Shown here piece by piece: positions 26,604 through 37,541 of a DNA stretch of 64,000 bases. Every line of letters begins with the position of its first letter. Positions within the stretch are counted from its first letter, which is position 1. The DNA lies in the NCBI RefSeq assembly GCF_001995985.1, contig NZ_MUFC01000001.1:43178-107177 (forward strand). Reading direction: 5' to 3'. The notes under the pieces were generated by a model. It was not told the origin of the DNA. It made no database searches and was given only the letters and a program-made list of their open reading frames with translations. A program made the translations under genes and the position numbers. This stretch comes from Salinivibrio sharmensis. Its GTDB lineage: Bacteria > Pseudomonadota > Gammaproteobacteria > Enterobacterales > Vibrionaceae.

Positions 26604-26623
26604 GGCGATGCCAATGCATCGCC
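26604..26623 (-). terminator. Terminator of lapAB
   Basis: GGCGATG (26604-26610) pairs with CATCGCC (26617-26623) around CCAATG. On the minus strand the stem is followed by CG and a run of seven T. Confidence 0.85.
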
Positions 26624-26624
26624 A

Positions 26625-27794
26625 TTATTCGCCATCAAGCCCCCGGATTGGCTTGATTGCCCCCCAGCTTTTGCAGGACGGGCATTGCCAGTAGAGCGCG
26701 TGAGTGGAGAAGCCACATTTTCGACAACGGTAATGCGGTTTCACCTTCATCTGTTCAGCGACCAAGTCTTTTAGCGTGTTCAAACTGGTTTTCGCGCGGC
26801 CCTCTTCGGCTTGGTCGACATGGTATTCCATCAACTTATGGAAACCGCGCATGGTCGGATTGCGGGTAAGCTGGCGAGTGAGAAAGCTTTGCGCCATGGC
26901 GATATTTTCATTATTGCCAATCACTTCTGACAGCATCAGCTCTGCGCTGACGCCAGCGTTCTTTTCAATGCACTCTTTTAAAAACCGGACCAGATGCATT
27001 TCACGCCCCAACGCGCGATAGCTCTCCGCCAACAGTGGTAGCGCCTCACTGACAAAGTCCGCATCCTGCTCAAGGATGTTCTCTAGCTGCTTAATCGCCC
27101 CTTTGTAGTCTTCATGCTGGATATCAAGCTTGGCCAGCTTCAAACTGGCCCGCACGCAGCTCTTATCATACGACAAGGCGCGACGTAACCATTGCCGTGC
27201 CTTGTGTTCATCACCATCAGCGAGTTGTTGCATCGCCAGCTCACAATGAAAGTGCGCAATGTCTTTACGTAACTTGTGCTTGCCCATCTTGACCAGCTTT
27301 GCTGCAGTATCAATCGCGTTTTCCCATTCGCGGGTTTGCTGAAAGATGGCTAGCAACTGCTGAAGGGCAAACTCTTGATAATCGGGCTCATCGACCAGTT
27401 CGGAAAATATCTTCTCTGCGCGATCAAAAAAGCCAGCCACCATATAGTCTTTGGCCAGCTGTTGCATCGCGAGGTTGCGCTGATCAAGCGTTAGGTTGGG
27501 CCTTGCAATCAGGTTTTGGTGAATGCGAATAGCACGATCGACCTCTCCCCGAGAGCGAAACAGGTTGCCTAAGGCGAGGTGAGTATCAATAGTCTCATTG
27601 TCGACCTGGAGCAGCTCAATAAACAGATCAACCGCTTTATCTGATTGTTCAGACAGCAGTAGGTTGAGCCCCGCCACATACTGACGAGACAAGTGATGTG
27701 ACTGTTCTTGCCGTCGATGACGAGCATTCCTGTTACCCATATACCAGCCGTAACCGGCGGCAATTGGCAGCAACAGAAACAACAGCTCTAGCAT
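26625..27794 (-). CDS. lapB: Lipopolysaccharide assembly protein B (YciM)
   Basis: LapB is an inner-membrane TPR protein that, with FtsH, controls LpxC degradation and so balances LPS synthesis. The 389-residue product equals the E. coli length. It has an N-terminal membrane anchor (residues 1-17), about nine TPR motifs in the middle, and a C-terminal rubredoxin-like metal site (CRKC at about 357 and CPSC near 373). AAGGAAC precedes the start, which lies three bases after the lapA stop. Confidence 0.95.
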   Translation of the reverse strand: MLELLFLLLPIAAGYGWYMGNRNARHRRQEQSHHLSRQYVAGLNLLLSEQSDKAVDLFIELLQVDNETIDTHLALGNLFRSRGEVDRAIRIHQNLIARPNLTLDQRNLAMQQLAKDYMVAGFFDRAEKIFSELVDEPDYQEFALQQLLAIFQQTREWENAIDTAAKLVKMGKHKLRKDIAHFHCELAMQQLADGDEHKARQWLRRALSYDKSCVRASLKLAKLDIQHEDYKGAIKQLENILEQDADFVSEALPLLAESYRALGREMHLVRFLKECIEKNAGVSAELMLSEVIGNNENIAMAQSFLTRQLTRNPTMRGFHKLMEYHVDQAEEGRAKTSLNTLKDLVAEQMKVKPHYRCRKCGFSTHALYWQCPSCKSWGAIKPIRGLDGE

Positions 27795-27797
27795 GAA

Positions 27798-28085
27798 TTA
27801 TTGTTCCTTAAGCGGGTCCGTGCGCAATTTATCAAGTTCTTTGCGTTGCTTATCCACCTGTTTACGTAGCCCTCGAGCGGTCACTCTCGCTTTCAGGTAT
27901 AACGCACCGCAGACTAGCCAGCCAATGCCAAAACCAATGACAAAGACGATACCCAAGATAACAGAAAGACGAAATTCCCCTTGGGCAATTAGGTAATTAA
28001 AATTGACCACTTCTTGGTTTTGCGCTCCCAGCGCCAAGGTGATCAAAAAACATAACACCAGAAACAGAATGCCGAGTATTTTCAC
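27798..28085 (-). CDS. lapA: Lipopolysaccharide assembly protein A (YciS)
   Basis: A 95-residue inner-membrane protein (DUF1049/LapA family) with two membrane segments (about 3-22 and 40-65) and a basic cytoplasmic coiled-coil tail. It partners with LapB in LPS assembly. The start is GTG with GAGGGAA upstream. Coupled to lapB with three bases between. Confidence 0.9.
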   Translation of the reverse strand: MKILGILFLVLCFLITLALGAQNQEVVNFNYLIAQGEFRLSVILGIVFVIGFGIGWLVCGALYLKARVTARGLRKQVDKQRKELDKLRTDPLKEQ

Positions 28086-28330
28086 AAGTATTCCCTCATT
28101 GCGAAAGGCCTAGTGCCTCTTCAATTATGGCAGAACGACAAGGTGCGAGGCACTTGTCACTGTGAACGTTTGCTTGGTACCACGTAGAAACGTTACTGAT
28201 GTACCCTACGCCTCGTATGCTCACTCGTATAAGGGTGAGCCCAAGGTTTTAGCTGTGGGTACAAGATCTTACACAGAAAGTATGATTATGCAGGAAATTC
28301 GCCACGCAAGCTATGATCGATAGACATAAA

Positions 28331-28358
28331 AAAACGGCATACTTACAGCATGCCGTTT
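28331..28358. terminator. Terminator downstream of ihfB
   Basis: AAAACGGCAT (28331-28340) pairs with ATGCCGTTTT (28349-28358). A- and T-runs flank both sides, so it works for the minus-strand ihfB and could act on the other strand too. The gap from 28086 to 28330 contains the lapA promoter region and no gene. Confidence 0.88.
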
Positions 28359-28375
28359 TTTTCAGCGTCTATCGC

Positions 28376-28666
28376 TTAACCATAGATGTTAACGCGATCA
28401 CGAAGCTCCTTACCAGGTTTGAAGTGAGGCACGTATTTACCGTCCAGCTCAACTTTCTCTCCTGTTTTAGGGTTACGCCCAACTCGGGGCGCGCGATAAT
28501 GGAGTGAGAAACTACCAAAACCACGGATTTCAATACGATCACCGCTTTCAAGTGTGGTCGCCATATGCTCAAGGATTTCCTTGATCGCATCCTCTACCTG
28601 CTTGGCAGATAGATGGGCTTGCTGACTACAGAGCCTTTCAATTAACTCAGATTTGGTCATAGACAC
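28376..28666 (-). CDS. ihfB: Integration host factor beta subunit
   Basis: DNA-bending, sequence-specific histone-like protein that pairs with IhfA. The 96-residue product begins [10 protein letters not shown] after two residues and contains the HU/IHF core [22 protein letters not shown] with the Pro residue that intercalates DNA. It follows rpsA by 66 bases, the usual gamma-proteobacterial order. Confidence 0.97.
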   Translation of the reverse strand: MSMTKSELIERLCSQQAHLSAKQVEDAIKEILEHMATTLESGDRIEIRGFGSFSLHYRAPRVGRNPKTGEKVELDGKYVPHFKPGKELRDRVNIYG

Positions 28667-28701
28667 CCCGCTTTAGTATGTTTCTCAACAGTATAAATGC
28701 A

Positions 28702-28722
28702 GAGGGGGAAAATTTCCCCCTC
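28702..28722 (-). terminator. Hairpin between rpsA and ihfB
   Basis: GAGGGGG (28702-28708) and CCCCCTC (28716-28722) form a perfect stem with A/T bases in the loop. There is no clear U-tract after it on the minus strand, so partial termination or processing between rpsA and ihfB is more likely than a full stop. Confidence 0.55.
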
Positions 28723-28732
28723 AACTTATACA

Positions 28733-30403
28733 TTATTCGCTCTTCGCTGCTTTAAACGCGTCAGCCATAGCATTACCGATAGCGCCTTCATCAGATTTGT
28801 TCAGGCTAGCCATCGCTTCTTGCTCATCAGCTTCGTCTTTCAGACGAACAGACAGGTTCAGAACGCGGTTCTTACGGTCAACGCCGGTGAACTTCGCTTC
28901 AACACTGTCGCCAACTGAAAGTACTTGAGTCGCGTCTTCAACACGGTCACGCGCCGCTTCAGAAGCACGCAGATAACCTTCAACACCTTCTGCAAGCTCA
29001 ACAGTTGCGCCTTTCGCGTCAACAGCCGTTACCGTACCGTTAACGATAGCACCTTTCTTGTTCGCTGCCAGGTAGTTGTTGAATGGGTCTTCTTCCATCT
29101 GCTTGATGCCCAGTGAGATACGCTCACGCTCGGCGTCAACCTGAAGAACCACTGCTGAGATCTCGTCGCCTTTCTTGTATTCGCGAACGGCTTCTTCGCC
29201 AGCCACGTTCCAAGAAATGTCAGACAAGTGAACCAGACCGTCGATGCCGCCGTCTAGACCGATGAAGATACCGAAGTCAGTGATTGACTTGATCTTACCA
29301 GTTACACGGTCGCCTTTGTTCTGAGTCTCAGCGAATTGCTGCCATGGGTTGGCTTTACACTGTTTCAGACCAAGGCTGATACGACGACGCTCTTCGTCGA
29401 TGTCCAGAACCATAACTTCAACTTCGTCACCCACGTTAACCACTTTAGATGGGTGGATGTTTTTGTTGGTCCAGTCCATTTCAGACACGTGTACCAGACC
29501 TTCAACGCCTTCTTCGATTTCAACGAAGCAGCCGTAGTCAGTCAGGTTAGTTACACGGCCAGTCAGCTTGTGACCTTCTGGGTAACGGTTAGCGATAGCT
29601 ACCCATGGATCTTCACCCAGTTGTTTCAGGCCGAGTGATACGCGAGTACGCTCACGGTCAAACTTCAGAACCTTAACGTTGATTTCGTCACCAACATTAA
29701 CGATTTCTGATGGGTGCTTAACGCGCTTCCACGCCATGTCAGTGATGTGAAGCAGGCCGTCAACGCCGCCAAGATCAACGAACGCACCGTAGTCAGTCAG
29801 GTTCTTAACGATACCTTTAACTTCCATGCCTTCTTGCAGAGAAGCTAGCAGCTCGTCACGCTCAACGCTGTTTTCTGACTCGATAACCGCACGACGAGAA
29901 ACAACAACGTTGTTGCGCTTCTGGTCAAGCTTGATTACTTTGAACTCGAGCTCTTTGCCTTCCAGGTGAGAAGTGTCACGTACTGGACGAACGTCAACCA
30001 GTGAACCCGGTAGGAACGCACGGATGCCGTTCAGTTCTACGGTGAAACCACCTTTCACTTTACCGTTAATAACACCGTTAACGGTTTCAGCTTCTTCGTA
30101 CGCTTTCTCTAGCTGGATCCAAGCTTCGTGACGCTTCGCTTTCTCACGAGAAAGCTGAGTTTCACCGAAACCATCTTCCACTGCGTCCAGGGCTACATCG
30201 ACTTCACCGCCGATTTCAATTTCAAGTTCGCCAGCAGCGTTCTTGAATTGGTCAGCTGGAATAGACGATTCAGATTTCAGGCCTGCGTCAACCAGAACGA
30301 AACCGTTCTCGATAGCAACAACAGTACCCTTAACAATAGAACCTGGGCGAGTTTCGATTTCTTTTAGAGACTCTTCAAAGAGTTGAGCAAAAGATTCAGT
30401 CAT
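28733..30403 (-). CDS. rpsA: 30S ribosomal protein S1
   Basis: Binds mRNA at the 30S subunit and unfolds it for translation initiation. The ATG at 30403 gives 556 residues starting [13 protein letters not shown], like E. coli S1 (557). Six S1 RNA-binding repeats cover it, recognisable as [23 protein letters not shown] and similar. No usual ribosome site lies before the ATG (GAAGATTTAAATATA), as known for rpsA of gamma-proteobacteria, where a structured leader takes over that role and S1 represses its own mRNA. Confidence 0.97.
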   Translation of the reverse strand: MTESFAQLFEESLKEIETRPGSIVKGTVVAIENGFVLVDAGLKSESSIPADQFKNAAGELEIEIGGEVDVALDAVEDGFGETQLSREKAKRHEAWIQLEKAYEEAETVNGVINGKVKGGFTVELNGIRAFLPGSLVDVRPVRDTSHLEGKELEFKVIKLDQKRNNVVVSRRAVIESENSVERDELLASLQEGMEVKGIVKNLTDYGAFVDLGGVDGLLHITDMAWKRVKHPSEIVNVGDEINVKVLKFDRERTRVSLGLKQLGEDPWVAIANRYPEGHKLTGRVTNLTDYGCFVEIEEGVEGLVHVSEMDWTNKNIHPSKVVNVGDEVEVMVLDIDEERRRISLGLKQCKANPWQQFAETQNKGDRVTGKIKSITDFGIFIGLDGGIDGLVHLSDISWNVAGEEAVREYKKGDEISAVVLQVDAERERISLGIKQMEEDPFNNYLAANKKGAIVNGTVTAVDAKGATVELAEGVEGYLRASEAARDRVEDATQVLSVGDSVEAKFTGVDRKNRVLNLSVRLKDEADEQEAMASLNKSDEGAIGNAMADAFKAAKSE

Positions 30404-30505
30404 TATATTTAAATCTTCAATTTGATAAACGTCCACGGGTATCCTACCGCATGGGGTTGTTAAATATGTTAGCTATCATCCTTGCAGCTAACGGTTATAG
30501 ACTGC
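30404..30505 (-). promoter_or_regulatory. rpsA leader (autoregulated initiation region)
   Basis: The 102 bases between cmk and rpsA lack a canonical ribosome site. In the gamma-proteobacterial family this leader folds into hairpins that drive S1-dependent initiation and autorepression. I infer the same here from the missing site and location; I did not fold it. Confidence 0.45.
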
Positions 30506-31189
30506 TTATGCAGCCGATAATTTGCTTTCAATAAACGCCAGTGCTTGTGCGATCACTTCGTCGATTGATAACGACGTTGAGTCTAGCACTAATGCATCTG
30601 ACGCGGGGCGCAATGGTGCCACCGCTCGATTGCGGTCACGATCATCACGCTCTTGAATTTCGCTTAAAAGGCGGTCAAAGGTAACATTAACCCCCTTGCC
30701 TTGCAACTGATGCTGGCGTCGGCGCGCACGTTCTTCTGCGCTAGCATCCAGGAAGATTTTCGCCTCTGCTTGCGGGAACACCACGGTGCCCATATCACGG
30801 CCGTCAGCAATCAGGCCTGGCTCACCGACAAACGCACGTTGGCGGCGTAGCAATGCTTCGCGAACGCGAGGGAGCGCAGCGACTTTTGACGCTTGGTTGC
30901 CCACTTGTTCTGTACGTAAGGTGCCAGACACATCTTCCCCTTCGAGGATCACCTTAACCAGATCCCCCTCGGCGATAAATTGGACGTCTAGGTTAGCCGC
31001 CAGTGGTACTAGAGCTTCTTCCGATGAGGTATCCACATCATGATGGATTGCTGCTAATGCCAATACGCGGTAAATGGCACCAGAGTCTAGCAAGTGCCAG
31101 CCTAGTGTCTCCGCCAACCGCATACATAAGGTTCCTTTTCCTGCACCACTTGGGCCATCTACTGTAATTACAGGCGCCTGTGTCGGCAT
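30506..31189 (-). CDS. cmk: Cytidylate kinase
   Basis: Phosphorylates CMP and dCMP. The ATG at 31189 gives 227 residues, as in E. coli; an in-frame GTG upstream is itself part of the ribosome site GTGGAGAG. Walker A is GPSGAGKGT. The NMP-binding and lid segments [10 protein letters not shown] and [13 protein letters not shown] are present. It precedes rpsA in the same direction, a conserved pair. Confidence 0.97.
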   Translation of the reverse strand: MPTQAPVITVDGPSGAGKGTLCMRLAETLGWHLLDSGAIYRVLALAAIHHDVDTSSEEALVPLAANLDVQFIAEGDLVKVILEGEDVSGTLRTEQVGNQASKVAALPRVREALLRRQRAFVGEPGLIADGRDMGTVVFPQAEAKIFLDASAEERARRRQHQLQGKGVNVTFDRLLSEIQERDDRDRNRAVAPLRPASDALVLDSTSLSIDEVIAQALAFIESKLSAA

Positions 31190-31387
31190 AAATCTCTCCA
31201 CGTTCGTCTACTTCGCTCAATTCGCTGATCTATTAGCGTGAGGCTTAAAGCGGGTTTGACGAGCCTAGCGCAGCACTGTCGCTATTTGCCCAACAAACCA
31301 TCGATAAATCGGCGCATAGTATAGAAGAAATGTGGGAGGAAATCATTGCTGCTGCGTCGATATCAGCAGCAATGTTGCGCAAACTGA

Positions 31388-32674
31388 TTATTCAGCGGTG
31401 CTGATCGCGGCCAGCTTGTCGAAGTAGTCCGGAAAGGTTTTTGAGGTACAACCTGGGTCGTTGATAGTGACGGGCGTGTCACTTAACGCCACTAGCGAGA
31501 AGCACATCGCCATGCGGTGATCGTCATAGGTGTCGATGGCTGCGTGTTGCAACTGCTTTGGTGGCTCGACGTACAGATAGTCTTCACCCTCTTCAACCAC
31601 AGCGCCCACTTTTTTAAGCTCGGTGGCCATCGCATACAGGCGATCGGTTTCTTTAACCCGCCAATTGTACACGTTACGTATCCAAGTGGGCCCCTCGGCA
31701 AACAACGCGACCACACCGATGGTCATCGCGGCATCAGGAATATGATTAAAGTCCATGTCAACGCCTTTAAGCGTCTTTCGACGGGCGAGAACATAATCCT
31801 CTCCCCACTCAATCTCGGCACCCATCGCTGCAAGTGCGTCAGCAAACTGGATATCACCTTGCACACTATGACGCCCGATGCCCGTCACTTTGACTTCACC
31901 GCCCTTAATCGCGGCCGCGGCGAGGAAGTAAGAGGCCGATGACGCATCACCCTCTACCATGAAGTGACCTGGCGATTGGTAGCGCTGCCCGGCAGGGATC
32001 ACAAACGATTGGTAATGATCATTTTGTACCTCAACACCAAATTGCGCCATGATTGCCAGGGTAATATCGATATAAGGTTTAGAAACGAGCTCCCCTTTAA
32101 TGGTGATCCGGGTTTCTTGCTCCGCAAATGGCGCGGCCATCAGTAATGCGGTGAGAAACTGACTGGAGATACTACCATCAATGCTGACATCTCCCCCCGC
32201 TAAGCCGGTGCCATGGATGCGTAGTGGCGGGTAGCCTTCAGTTTCAAGATACTGGATATCAGCGCCAATCGCATTGAGAGCCTCAACCAGGTGGCCTATG
32301 GGACGCTCTTTCATCCGTGGCTCACCCGTCAGGGTGACGTCACCCTCTCCCAAGCATAGTGCCGCCGTTAATGGCCGCATCGCCGTGCCCGCATTGCCAA
32401 GAAAGAGCGTGGTCGCCTCAGCGGTATTAAACGGTTGTCCCAGCCCTTGCACCACACATTCGGTGCGATCGCTGGACAGTTGATAGTCGACCCCTAACGC
32501 GGTAAACGCATTGAGCATATGCCGCACGTCATCACTATCCAGTAAGTTGGTTAATCGGGTGGTGCCTGAGGCTAACGCGGCAAGCAAAAGCGCGCGGTTA
32601 GACACACTTTTAGAGCCGGGAAGATTAATGTGGCCGTTCACATGAGAAATCGGGGAAAGTGTCAGTTGCTCCAT
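31388..32674 (-). CDS. aroA: 5-enolpyruvylshikimate-3-phosphate synthase
   Basis: Sixth step of the shikimate pathway, joining shikimate-3-phosphate and phosphoenolpyruvate. The 428-residue protein (E. coli 427) has the class I motifs [20 protein letters not shown] and [17 protein letters not shown], and [13 protein letters not shown]. Its glycine at the inhibitor-sensitive NAGTAMRPL position is the ordinary one. It follows serC, as in E. coli, but with a terminator in the 264-base gap. The ribosome site is weak. Confidence 0.97.
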   Translation of the reverse strand: MEQLTLSPISHVNGHINLPGSKSVSNRALLLAALASGTTRLTNLLDSDDVRHMLNAFTALGVDYQLSSDRTECVVQGLGQPFNTAEATTLFLGNAGTAMRPLTAALCLGEGDVTLTGEPRMKERPIGHLVEALNAIGADIQYLETEGYPPLRIHGTGLAGGDVSIDGSISSQFLTALLMAAPFAEQETRITIKGELVSKPYIDITLAIMAQFGVEVQNDHYQSFVIPAGQRYQSPGHFMVEGDASSASYFLAAAAIKGGEVKVTGIGRHSVQGDIQFADALAAMGAEIEWGEDYVLARRKTLKGVDMDFNHIPDAAMTIGVVALFAEGPTWIRNVYNWRVKETDRLYAMATELKKVGAVVEEGEDYLYVEPPKQLQHAAIDTYDDHRMAMCFSLVALSDTPVTINDPGCTSKTFPDYFDKLAAISTAE

Positions 32675-32773
32675 TCTGGTTTATATCCGTGATGCTTAGT
32701 GCCCCCAGAGTAACCAAAATACCGGTAACCTCACAATTATTATTTTTGTCATTCTCGCCGCTCAAATAAAAAA

Positions 32774-32796
32774 CCGCTTCCCCCGTAGAGAAGCGG
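32774..32796 (-). terminator. Terminator between serC and aroA
   Basis: CCGCTTC (32774-32780) pairs with GAAGCGG (32790-32796). On the minus strand it is followed by TTTTTTATTT. It would end serC transcription or attenuate read-through into aroA. Confidence 0.8.
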
Positions 32797-32938
32797 CTTG
32801 ATTTGCGCTCGACGTATTGCCAGATAACGCCAAGCGATGGCAGATAACACCAAGAGGTGGCCACAAGCGCCAATAATTTGGGAAGGTCCCCTGTGGCCCC
32901 TTAACGCAGCAGTCTAGCTTGACTGCCACGGCCCCTTG

Positions 32939-34021
32939 TTAGCCATATTTCTTTTCAAACTTGGCCATAAAGTCGACCAGCGCTTGCACTCCTTCGAGAG
33001 GCATGGCGTTATAGATAGAGGCACGCATACCACCCACATCTCTGTGGCCTTTCAGCGCATGTAGGCCTTGTTCCATGGCTTCGGCGAGGAAAGTCTCATC
33101 TAACTCGCTGTTCGCTAACTGGAAAGGCACATTCATCAAAGATCGGTTATCGCTGTGGATGTCATTGCGGTATAAGCTCGATTGATCGATGGCTTGATAA
33201 AGTAGCGCCGCCTTTTGTTGATTACGCGCGTAAACCGCCTCAATCCCACCTTGCTTTTTCAACCATTTAAAAACCTCGGCGGCCAAATACCAAGCAAAGG
33301 TCGGTGGCGTGTTAAACATCGAGTCTTTATCAGCCAACACTTTATAATTAAGCACGCTAGGCAGGACATCTTTTGCCAAACCGAGTAAATCATCACGCAC
33401 AATCACCAAGGTCAGCCCGGCCGGGCCGATGTTCTTTTGCGCGCCAGCGTAAATCACACCATATTTAGACACATCAATCGGACGTGACAGGATGGTTGAA
33501 GACATATCCGCGACAATGGGTTTATTGGTCTCGGGCAGATCATTGATTTCAATACCATCAATGGTTTCATTAGGACAGAAATGAACATACGCCGCATCGT
33601 CACTGAGTAACCAATCTTTGGCTGGCGAGATAGCACGCTTGCCCTCTCGCTCACGGCGAACATTAATAACATTAGGCGTGCAATAACGTTTGGCTTCTTT
33701 GACCGCACTTTCGGCCCAATAGCCGCCATCGACATAATCGGCGATGGTGTGATTGCCCATGAGATTCATGGGCACCGCAGCGAACTGCGCGCGCGCGCCT
33801 CCCTGACAAAAAAGAATATGGTAGTTGTCGGGGATCACCAGAAGTTCACGCAAGTCTTGCTCTGATTGACGGGCAAGGGCCAGGAATGCTTGGCTGCGAT
33901 GCGACACTTCCATCACCGAGGTACCAAAGTCTTGCCAGTTCATCAATTCTTTTTGTGCTTTTAGCATCACCTCGCGTGGCAACATCGCGGGGCCTGCGGA
34001 GAAGTTATATACCTTATCCAT
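32939..34021 (-). CDS. serC: Phosphoserine aminotransferase
   Basis: PLP enzyme making 3-phosphoserine for serine and acting also in pyridoxine synthesis. The ATG at 34021 gives 360 residues beginning [15 protein letters not shown], matching E. coli SerC (362). The PLP lysine lies in [17 protein letters not shown] is about 12 bases upstream. It lies downstream of gyrA behind a terminator. Confidence 0.96.
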   Translation of the reverse strand: MDKVYNFSAGPAMLPREVMLKAQKELMNWQDFGTSVMEVSHRSQAFLALARQSEQDLRELLVIPDNYHILFCQGGARAQFAAVPMNLMGNHTIADYVDGGYWAESAVKEAKRYCTPNVINVRREREGKRAISPAKDWLLSDDAAYVHFCPNETIDGIEINDLPETNKPIVADMSSTILSRPIDVSKYGVIYAGAQKNIGPAGLTLVIVRDDLLGLAKDVLPSVLNYKVLADKDSMFNTPPTFAWYLAAEVFKWLKKQGGIEAVYARNQQKAALLYQAIDQSSLYRNDIHSDNRSLMNVPFQLANSELDETFLAEAMEQGLHALKGHRDVGGMRASIYNAMPLEGVQALVDFMAKFEKKYG

Positions 34022-34186
34022 GTTGGGGAGGGGCTCCTGCTTATTTATCACTTGCGGCGTCGAAAGTCGCAAGGGTTTCTCTATTTTAAAAGGCGTGTGA
34101 TTGATTTAACACGTTTCGCGAACAATTTGAAAGCGCCAACGCAGATCCGAACACAATTTCCGCCATCACTCCTGACAATAGGCATT

Positions 34187-34214
34187 AAAAAAGGGTGCAG
34201 TTCACTGCACCCTT
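34187..34214 (-). terminator. Terminator of gyrA
   Basis: AAGGGTGCAG (34191-34200) pairs with CTGCACCCTT (34205-34214) around TTCA. A U-tract follows on the minus strand. Confidence 0.88.
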
Positions 34215-34236
34215 AAAACGTTATCTCAGCGGCAAT

Positions 34237-36912
34237 TTACCCGTTTTGATCGTCATCCGACTCTGGCGGCTGCTCTTGCGCATCGCTGTCGTGATCATCG
34301 GTCGCCGTAGGCGCCTCGCTGCCTTCAGACTGAGTCGTTGTCCCAGCTTCATTAGCCAAGGCTTCCATCTCGTCTTCGTCAGGCTCCTCGATACGCTGCA
34401 GGCCCACCACTTTCTCGTCATCACTGACGCGAATTAGGCGCACACCTTGAGTATTACGACTCACCTGGCTGACTTCTTCCGCACGCGTACGTACCAAGGT
34501 ACCCGCATTGGTGATCATCATCAGCTCATCGCCTTCACACACCTGGATGGCACTGACAACATCGCCGTTACGCTCAGACACTTTGATTGAGACCACTCCT
34601 TTGGTGGCACGACTCTTGGTTGGATATTCAGCCAACGCCGTACGCTTACCAAAGCCGTTCTCGGTCACGGTCAAGATTTCTGCATTCTCTTGCGGAACAA
34701 TCAACGAAACGACCTCATCGTTTTCAGCCAGCTGAATGCCTCGTACCCCCGCGGCGGTACGGCCCATCGCGCGAACGGTGTCATTGGATGCAAGGAAACG
34801 CACCACTTTACCGAATTGCGAGAACAGCATGACTTCACTGCTATCGTCAGTAAGCTGCGCACCAATCAGGCTATCGCCGTCACGCAAGTTTACTGCAATA
34901 ATCCCAGCGCTACGTGGACGGCTAAAGTCAGTCAGAGGTGTTTTCTTCACCGTGCCGTGAGCTGTGGCCATGAAGACGTACTTGTCTTCTTCATACTCAC
35001 GTACAGGTAGAATTGCGGTGATACGCTCATCTTCTTCCAGCGGGAGTAGATTAACAATTGGCTTACCACGCGCATTACGCGAAGCATGGGGTAGCTGATA
35101 GACTTTCAGCCAATACATACGCCCGCGCGTTGAGAAGCACAGTATTGTGTCATGGGTGTTAGCAACCAGCAGTCGCTCAATGAAGTCTTCATCCTTCATT
35201 CGCGTGGCTGATTTACCCTTACCACCACGGCGCTGCGCTTCGTAGTCACTCAATACCTGATACTTGACATAACCATCGTGTGACCAGGTCACGACCACAT
35301 CTTCTTCATTGATAAGATCTTCAATATCAATATCGGCACTCGCGGCAGTAATTTCGGTAAGACGTTTGTCACCAAAACCATCACGGACGGCTTCGAGCTC
35401 TTCGCGGATCACTTCCATCAAGCGCTCGGTACTGGCCAAGATATGCAGCAGCTCCGCAATTTGCTCGAGCAGGCCTTTATACTCGTCCAGGATTTTTTCG
35501 TGCTCGAGCCCGGTGAGCTTGTGCAAGCGTAAATCGAGAATCGCTTGTGCTTGCTGCTCGGTCAGATAGTACGAGCCATCATCACGGGCACCAAATTCTG
35601 GCGCCAACCATTCAGGACGCGCGTTTTCGCCACCCACAGCTTCGAGCATGGCAGACACGCCACCGAGTCCCCAACCTTGATCTTGTAGCTCTTGTTTGGC
35701 TACCGCAGGCGTGGGGGCTTGACGAATGAGCTCAATCACTTCGTCGATGTTGGCCAGTGCAACCGCCAAGCCTTCGAGGATATGGGCACGGTCGCGCGCT
35801 TTACGCAACTCGTACACGGTACGACGTGTAACCACTTCACGGCGGTGGTTAACGAAGCACTCAAGCATCCCTTTTAGGTTAAAGAGCTTCGGCTGGTTGT
35901 TATCCAGCGCCACCATATTGATGCCGAATGACGTCTGCAATTGGGTTTGCGCGTAGAGGTTGTTAAGTACCACCTCGGCCACCGCATCTCGTCGACACTC
36001 GATGACAATCCGCATGCCCTCTTTATCAGACTCATCACGCAGCGCGGAAATGCCATCAATTTTCTTGTCTTTAACCAGTTCGGCGATCTTTTCAATCAGG
36101 CGCGCTTTGTTGACTTGATAAGGGATCTCGTTGACAACAATGGTCTCTTTACCATTTTTGTCGGTTTCGATATCCGCCTTGGCACGCAAGTAGATTTTTC
36201 CGCGCCCTGTTTTATACGCGTCTTCAATCCCTTTGCGACCATTGATCATTGCCGCGGTTGGAAAGTCTGGGCCTGGGATATACTCCATCAGCTCATCAAT
36301 AGTGATATCTTCATTATCGATATACGCCAGACATCCGTTAACCACTTCGGTTAGGTTGTGAGGTGGGATGTTGGTTGCCATCCCGACCGCAATCCCGGAG
36401 CCGCCGTTAACCAGCAGGTTGGGGACACGCGTTGGCAATACGTCCGGGATTTGTTCGGTACCGTCGTAGTTCGGCACATAATCCACGGTTTCTTTGTCGA
36501 GATCGGCAAGCAGTTCATGGGCGATTTTCGCCATGCGCACTTCGGTGTAACGCATTGCCGCCGCTGAGTCACCGTCGATAGAGCCGAAGTTACCCTGGCC
36601 ATCTACCAACATGTAGCGCAGTGAGAACGGCTGCGCCATACGCACTATCGTGTCGTATACCGCACTATCACCATGGGGGTGATACTTACCGATTACATCG
36701 CCGACCACACGGGCCGATTTCTTATATGGCTTGTTCCAGTCATTGCCAAGTACGTTCATCGCGAATAATACGCGGCGGTGTACTGGCTTTAGGCCATCAC
36801 GCACGTCAGGAAGAGCTCGGCCAACAATGACGGACATTGCATAGTCGAGATACGAGCTTTTCAGCTCCTCTTCGATATTGACTGGCGTGATCTCTTTAGC
36901 AAGATCGCTCAT
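34237..36912 (-). CDS. gyrA: DNA gyrase subunit A
   Basis: Subunit of the type II topoisomerase that supercoils DNA. The ATG at 36912 gives 891 residues starting [20 protein letters not shown]. The catalytic tyrosine is Tyr122 in [10 protein letters not shown]. The quinolone-resistance region has Ser83 and Asp87 (GDSAVYDT), the susceptible residues. The GyrA box QRRGGKGK lies in the C-terminal beta-pinwheel, and the tail is strongly acidic ([17 protein letters not shown]), as in vibrios. An upstream in-frame ATG at 36930 is less likely because AGGGA lies between them. Confidence 0.98.
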   Translation of the reverse strand: MSDLAKEITPVNIEEELKSSYLDYAMSVIVGRALPDVRDGLKPVHRRVLFAMNVLGNDWNKPYKKSARVVGDVIGKYHPHGDSAVYDTIVRMAQPFSLRYMLVDGQGNFGSIDGDSAAAMRYTEVRMAKIAHELLADLDKETVDYVPNYDGTEQIPDVLPTRVPNLLVNGGSGIAVGMATNIPPHNLTEVVNGCLAYIDNEDITIDELMEYIPGPDFPTAAMINGRKGIEDAYKTGRGKIYLRAKADIETDKNGKETIVVNEIPYQVNKARLIEKIAELVKDKKIDGISALRDESDKEGMRIVIECRRDAVAEVVLNNLYAQTQLQTSFGINMVALDNNQPKLFNLKGMLECFVNHRREVVTRRTVYELRKARDRAHILEGLAVALANIDEVIELIRQAPTPAVAKQELQDQGWGLGGVSAMLEAVGGENARPEWLAPEFGARDDGSYYLTEQQAQAILDLRLHKLTGLEHEKILDEYKGLLEQIAELLHILASTERLMEVIREELEAVRDGFGDKRLTEITAASADIDIEDLINEEDVVVTWSHDGYVKYQVLSDYEAQRRGGKGKSATRMKDEDFIERLLVANTHDTILCFSTRGRMYWLKVYQLPHASRNARGKPIVNLLPLEEDERITAILPVREYEEDKYVFMATAHGTVKKTPLTDFSRPRSAGIIAVNLRDGDSLIGAQLTDDSSEVMLFSQFGKVVRFLASNDTVRAMGRTAAGVRGIQLAENDEVVSLIVPQENAEILTVTENGFGKRTALAEYPTKSRATKGVVSIKVSERNGDVVSAIQVCEGDELMMITNAGTLVRTRAEEVSQVSRNTQGVRLIRVSDDEKVVGLQRIEEPDEDEMEALANEAGTTTQSEGSEAPTATDDHDSDAQEQPPESDDDQNG

Positions 36913-37256
36913 GGAGCCAACATCCCTCAAATAATGTTTGCGTATTCAAATACGTGACCACGGAGGATAACACAAACCCTCTCTCGAGACACGCGAATAT
37001 GGCTAAGATGTATCACGGATCTCGTTAGCAAACGCTCTGAGCGCGTCTACACGGACAAAAAGCCACCACTTCCGTACCTAACTATGATTTTTTTGCTAGA
37101 TAAGCCCACAAGGTGGCTGAGCGCGAAAAAAGGATCCTTATCCTAACTTGGGCTCAAGATCACTTTCTTACGCAAAACTGGCGACATCAGCCATACTTGA
37201 AGCTGACGGCGCTTCCCCCTTTTCTGGGGTAGCCTTGATATAAAAGAGGAGGCCTT
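36913..37256. other. Intergenic region gyrA / small ORF
   Basis: No larger gene is visible in these 344 bases. They hold the gyrA promoter region on the minus strand. Two dyads are present: AGCCACC (about 37063) with GGTGGCT (about 37112), and CCCC-TTTTCT-GGGG just before the ribosome site of the small ORF at 37257. No promoter could be assigned with confidence. Confidence 0.5.
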
Positions 37257-37358
37257 ATGCTCACTCGTATCGTCAACGCCATTGGTGCCTGCCTTATCGT
37301 AGGCAAATACATTTTGGCTGGTATGATAGCGGCCAGTGCCATTTTAACCGCATCTTAA
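37257..37358 (+). CDS. Candidate 33-residue small membrane protein
   Basis: An ORF of 33 codons with a very strong ribosome site (AAGAGGAGG, four bases before the ATG). The peptide starts MLTRIVNAIGACLIVGKYI and ends with MIAASAILTAS; apart from Arg4 and Lys17 it is hydrophobic and could form one membrane segment. A terminator lies 113 bases downstream (37471). I recognise no family. Small single-span proteins of this kind are common in enterobacteria and are often missed by gene callers. Expression is not shown; it could be chance. Confidence 0.5.
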   Translation: MLTRIVNAIGACLIVGKYILAGMIAASAILTAS

Positions 37359-37470
37359 TGGTATCGCCTAGGTACGGCGGTGGCTGGCCGTCGTGCCGTT
37401 TCTCGACTTCTATACGTTGACCCTCACTCAGCGCAGTCAATCCCCATTCATGCCACCCACCGGCCCCGCG

Positions 37471-37489
37471 AGAAGCACGGCTTCTTTTT
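37471..37489 (+). terminator. Terminator before ubiG
   Basis: AGAAGC (37471-37476) pairs with GCTTCT (37480-37485) around ACG, then TTTT. It would close a transcript coming from the 33-codon ORF. A likely -10 element TATAAT for ubiG follows at 37507-37512. Confidence 0.65.
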
Positions 37490-37541
37490 ATCGCGTTGGA
37501 TTTCGTTATAATGCAGCAAAACCGATAAGGAAGCTGCAGTT

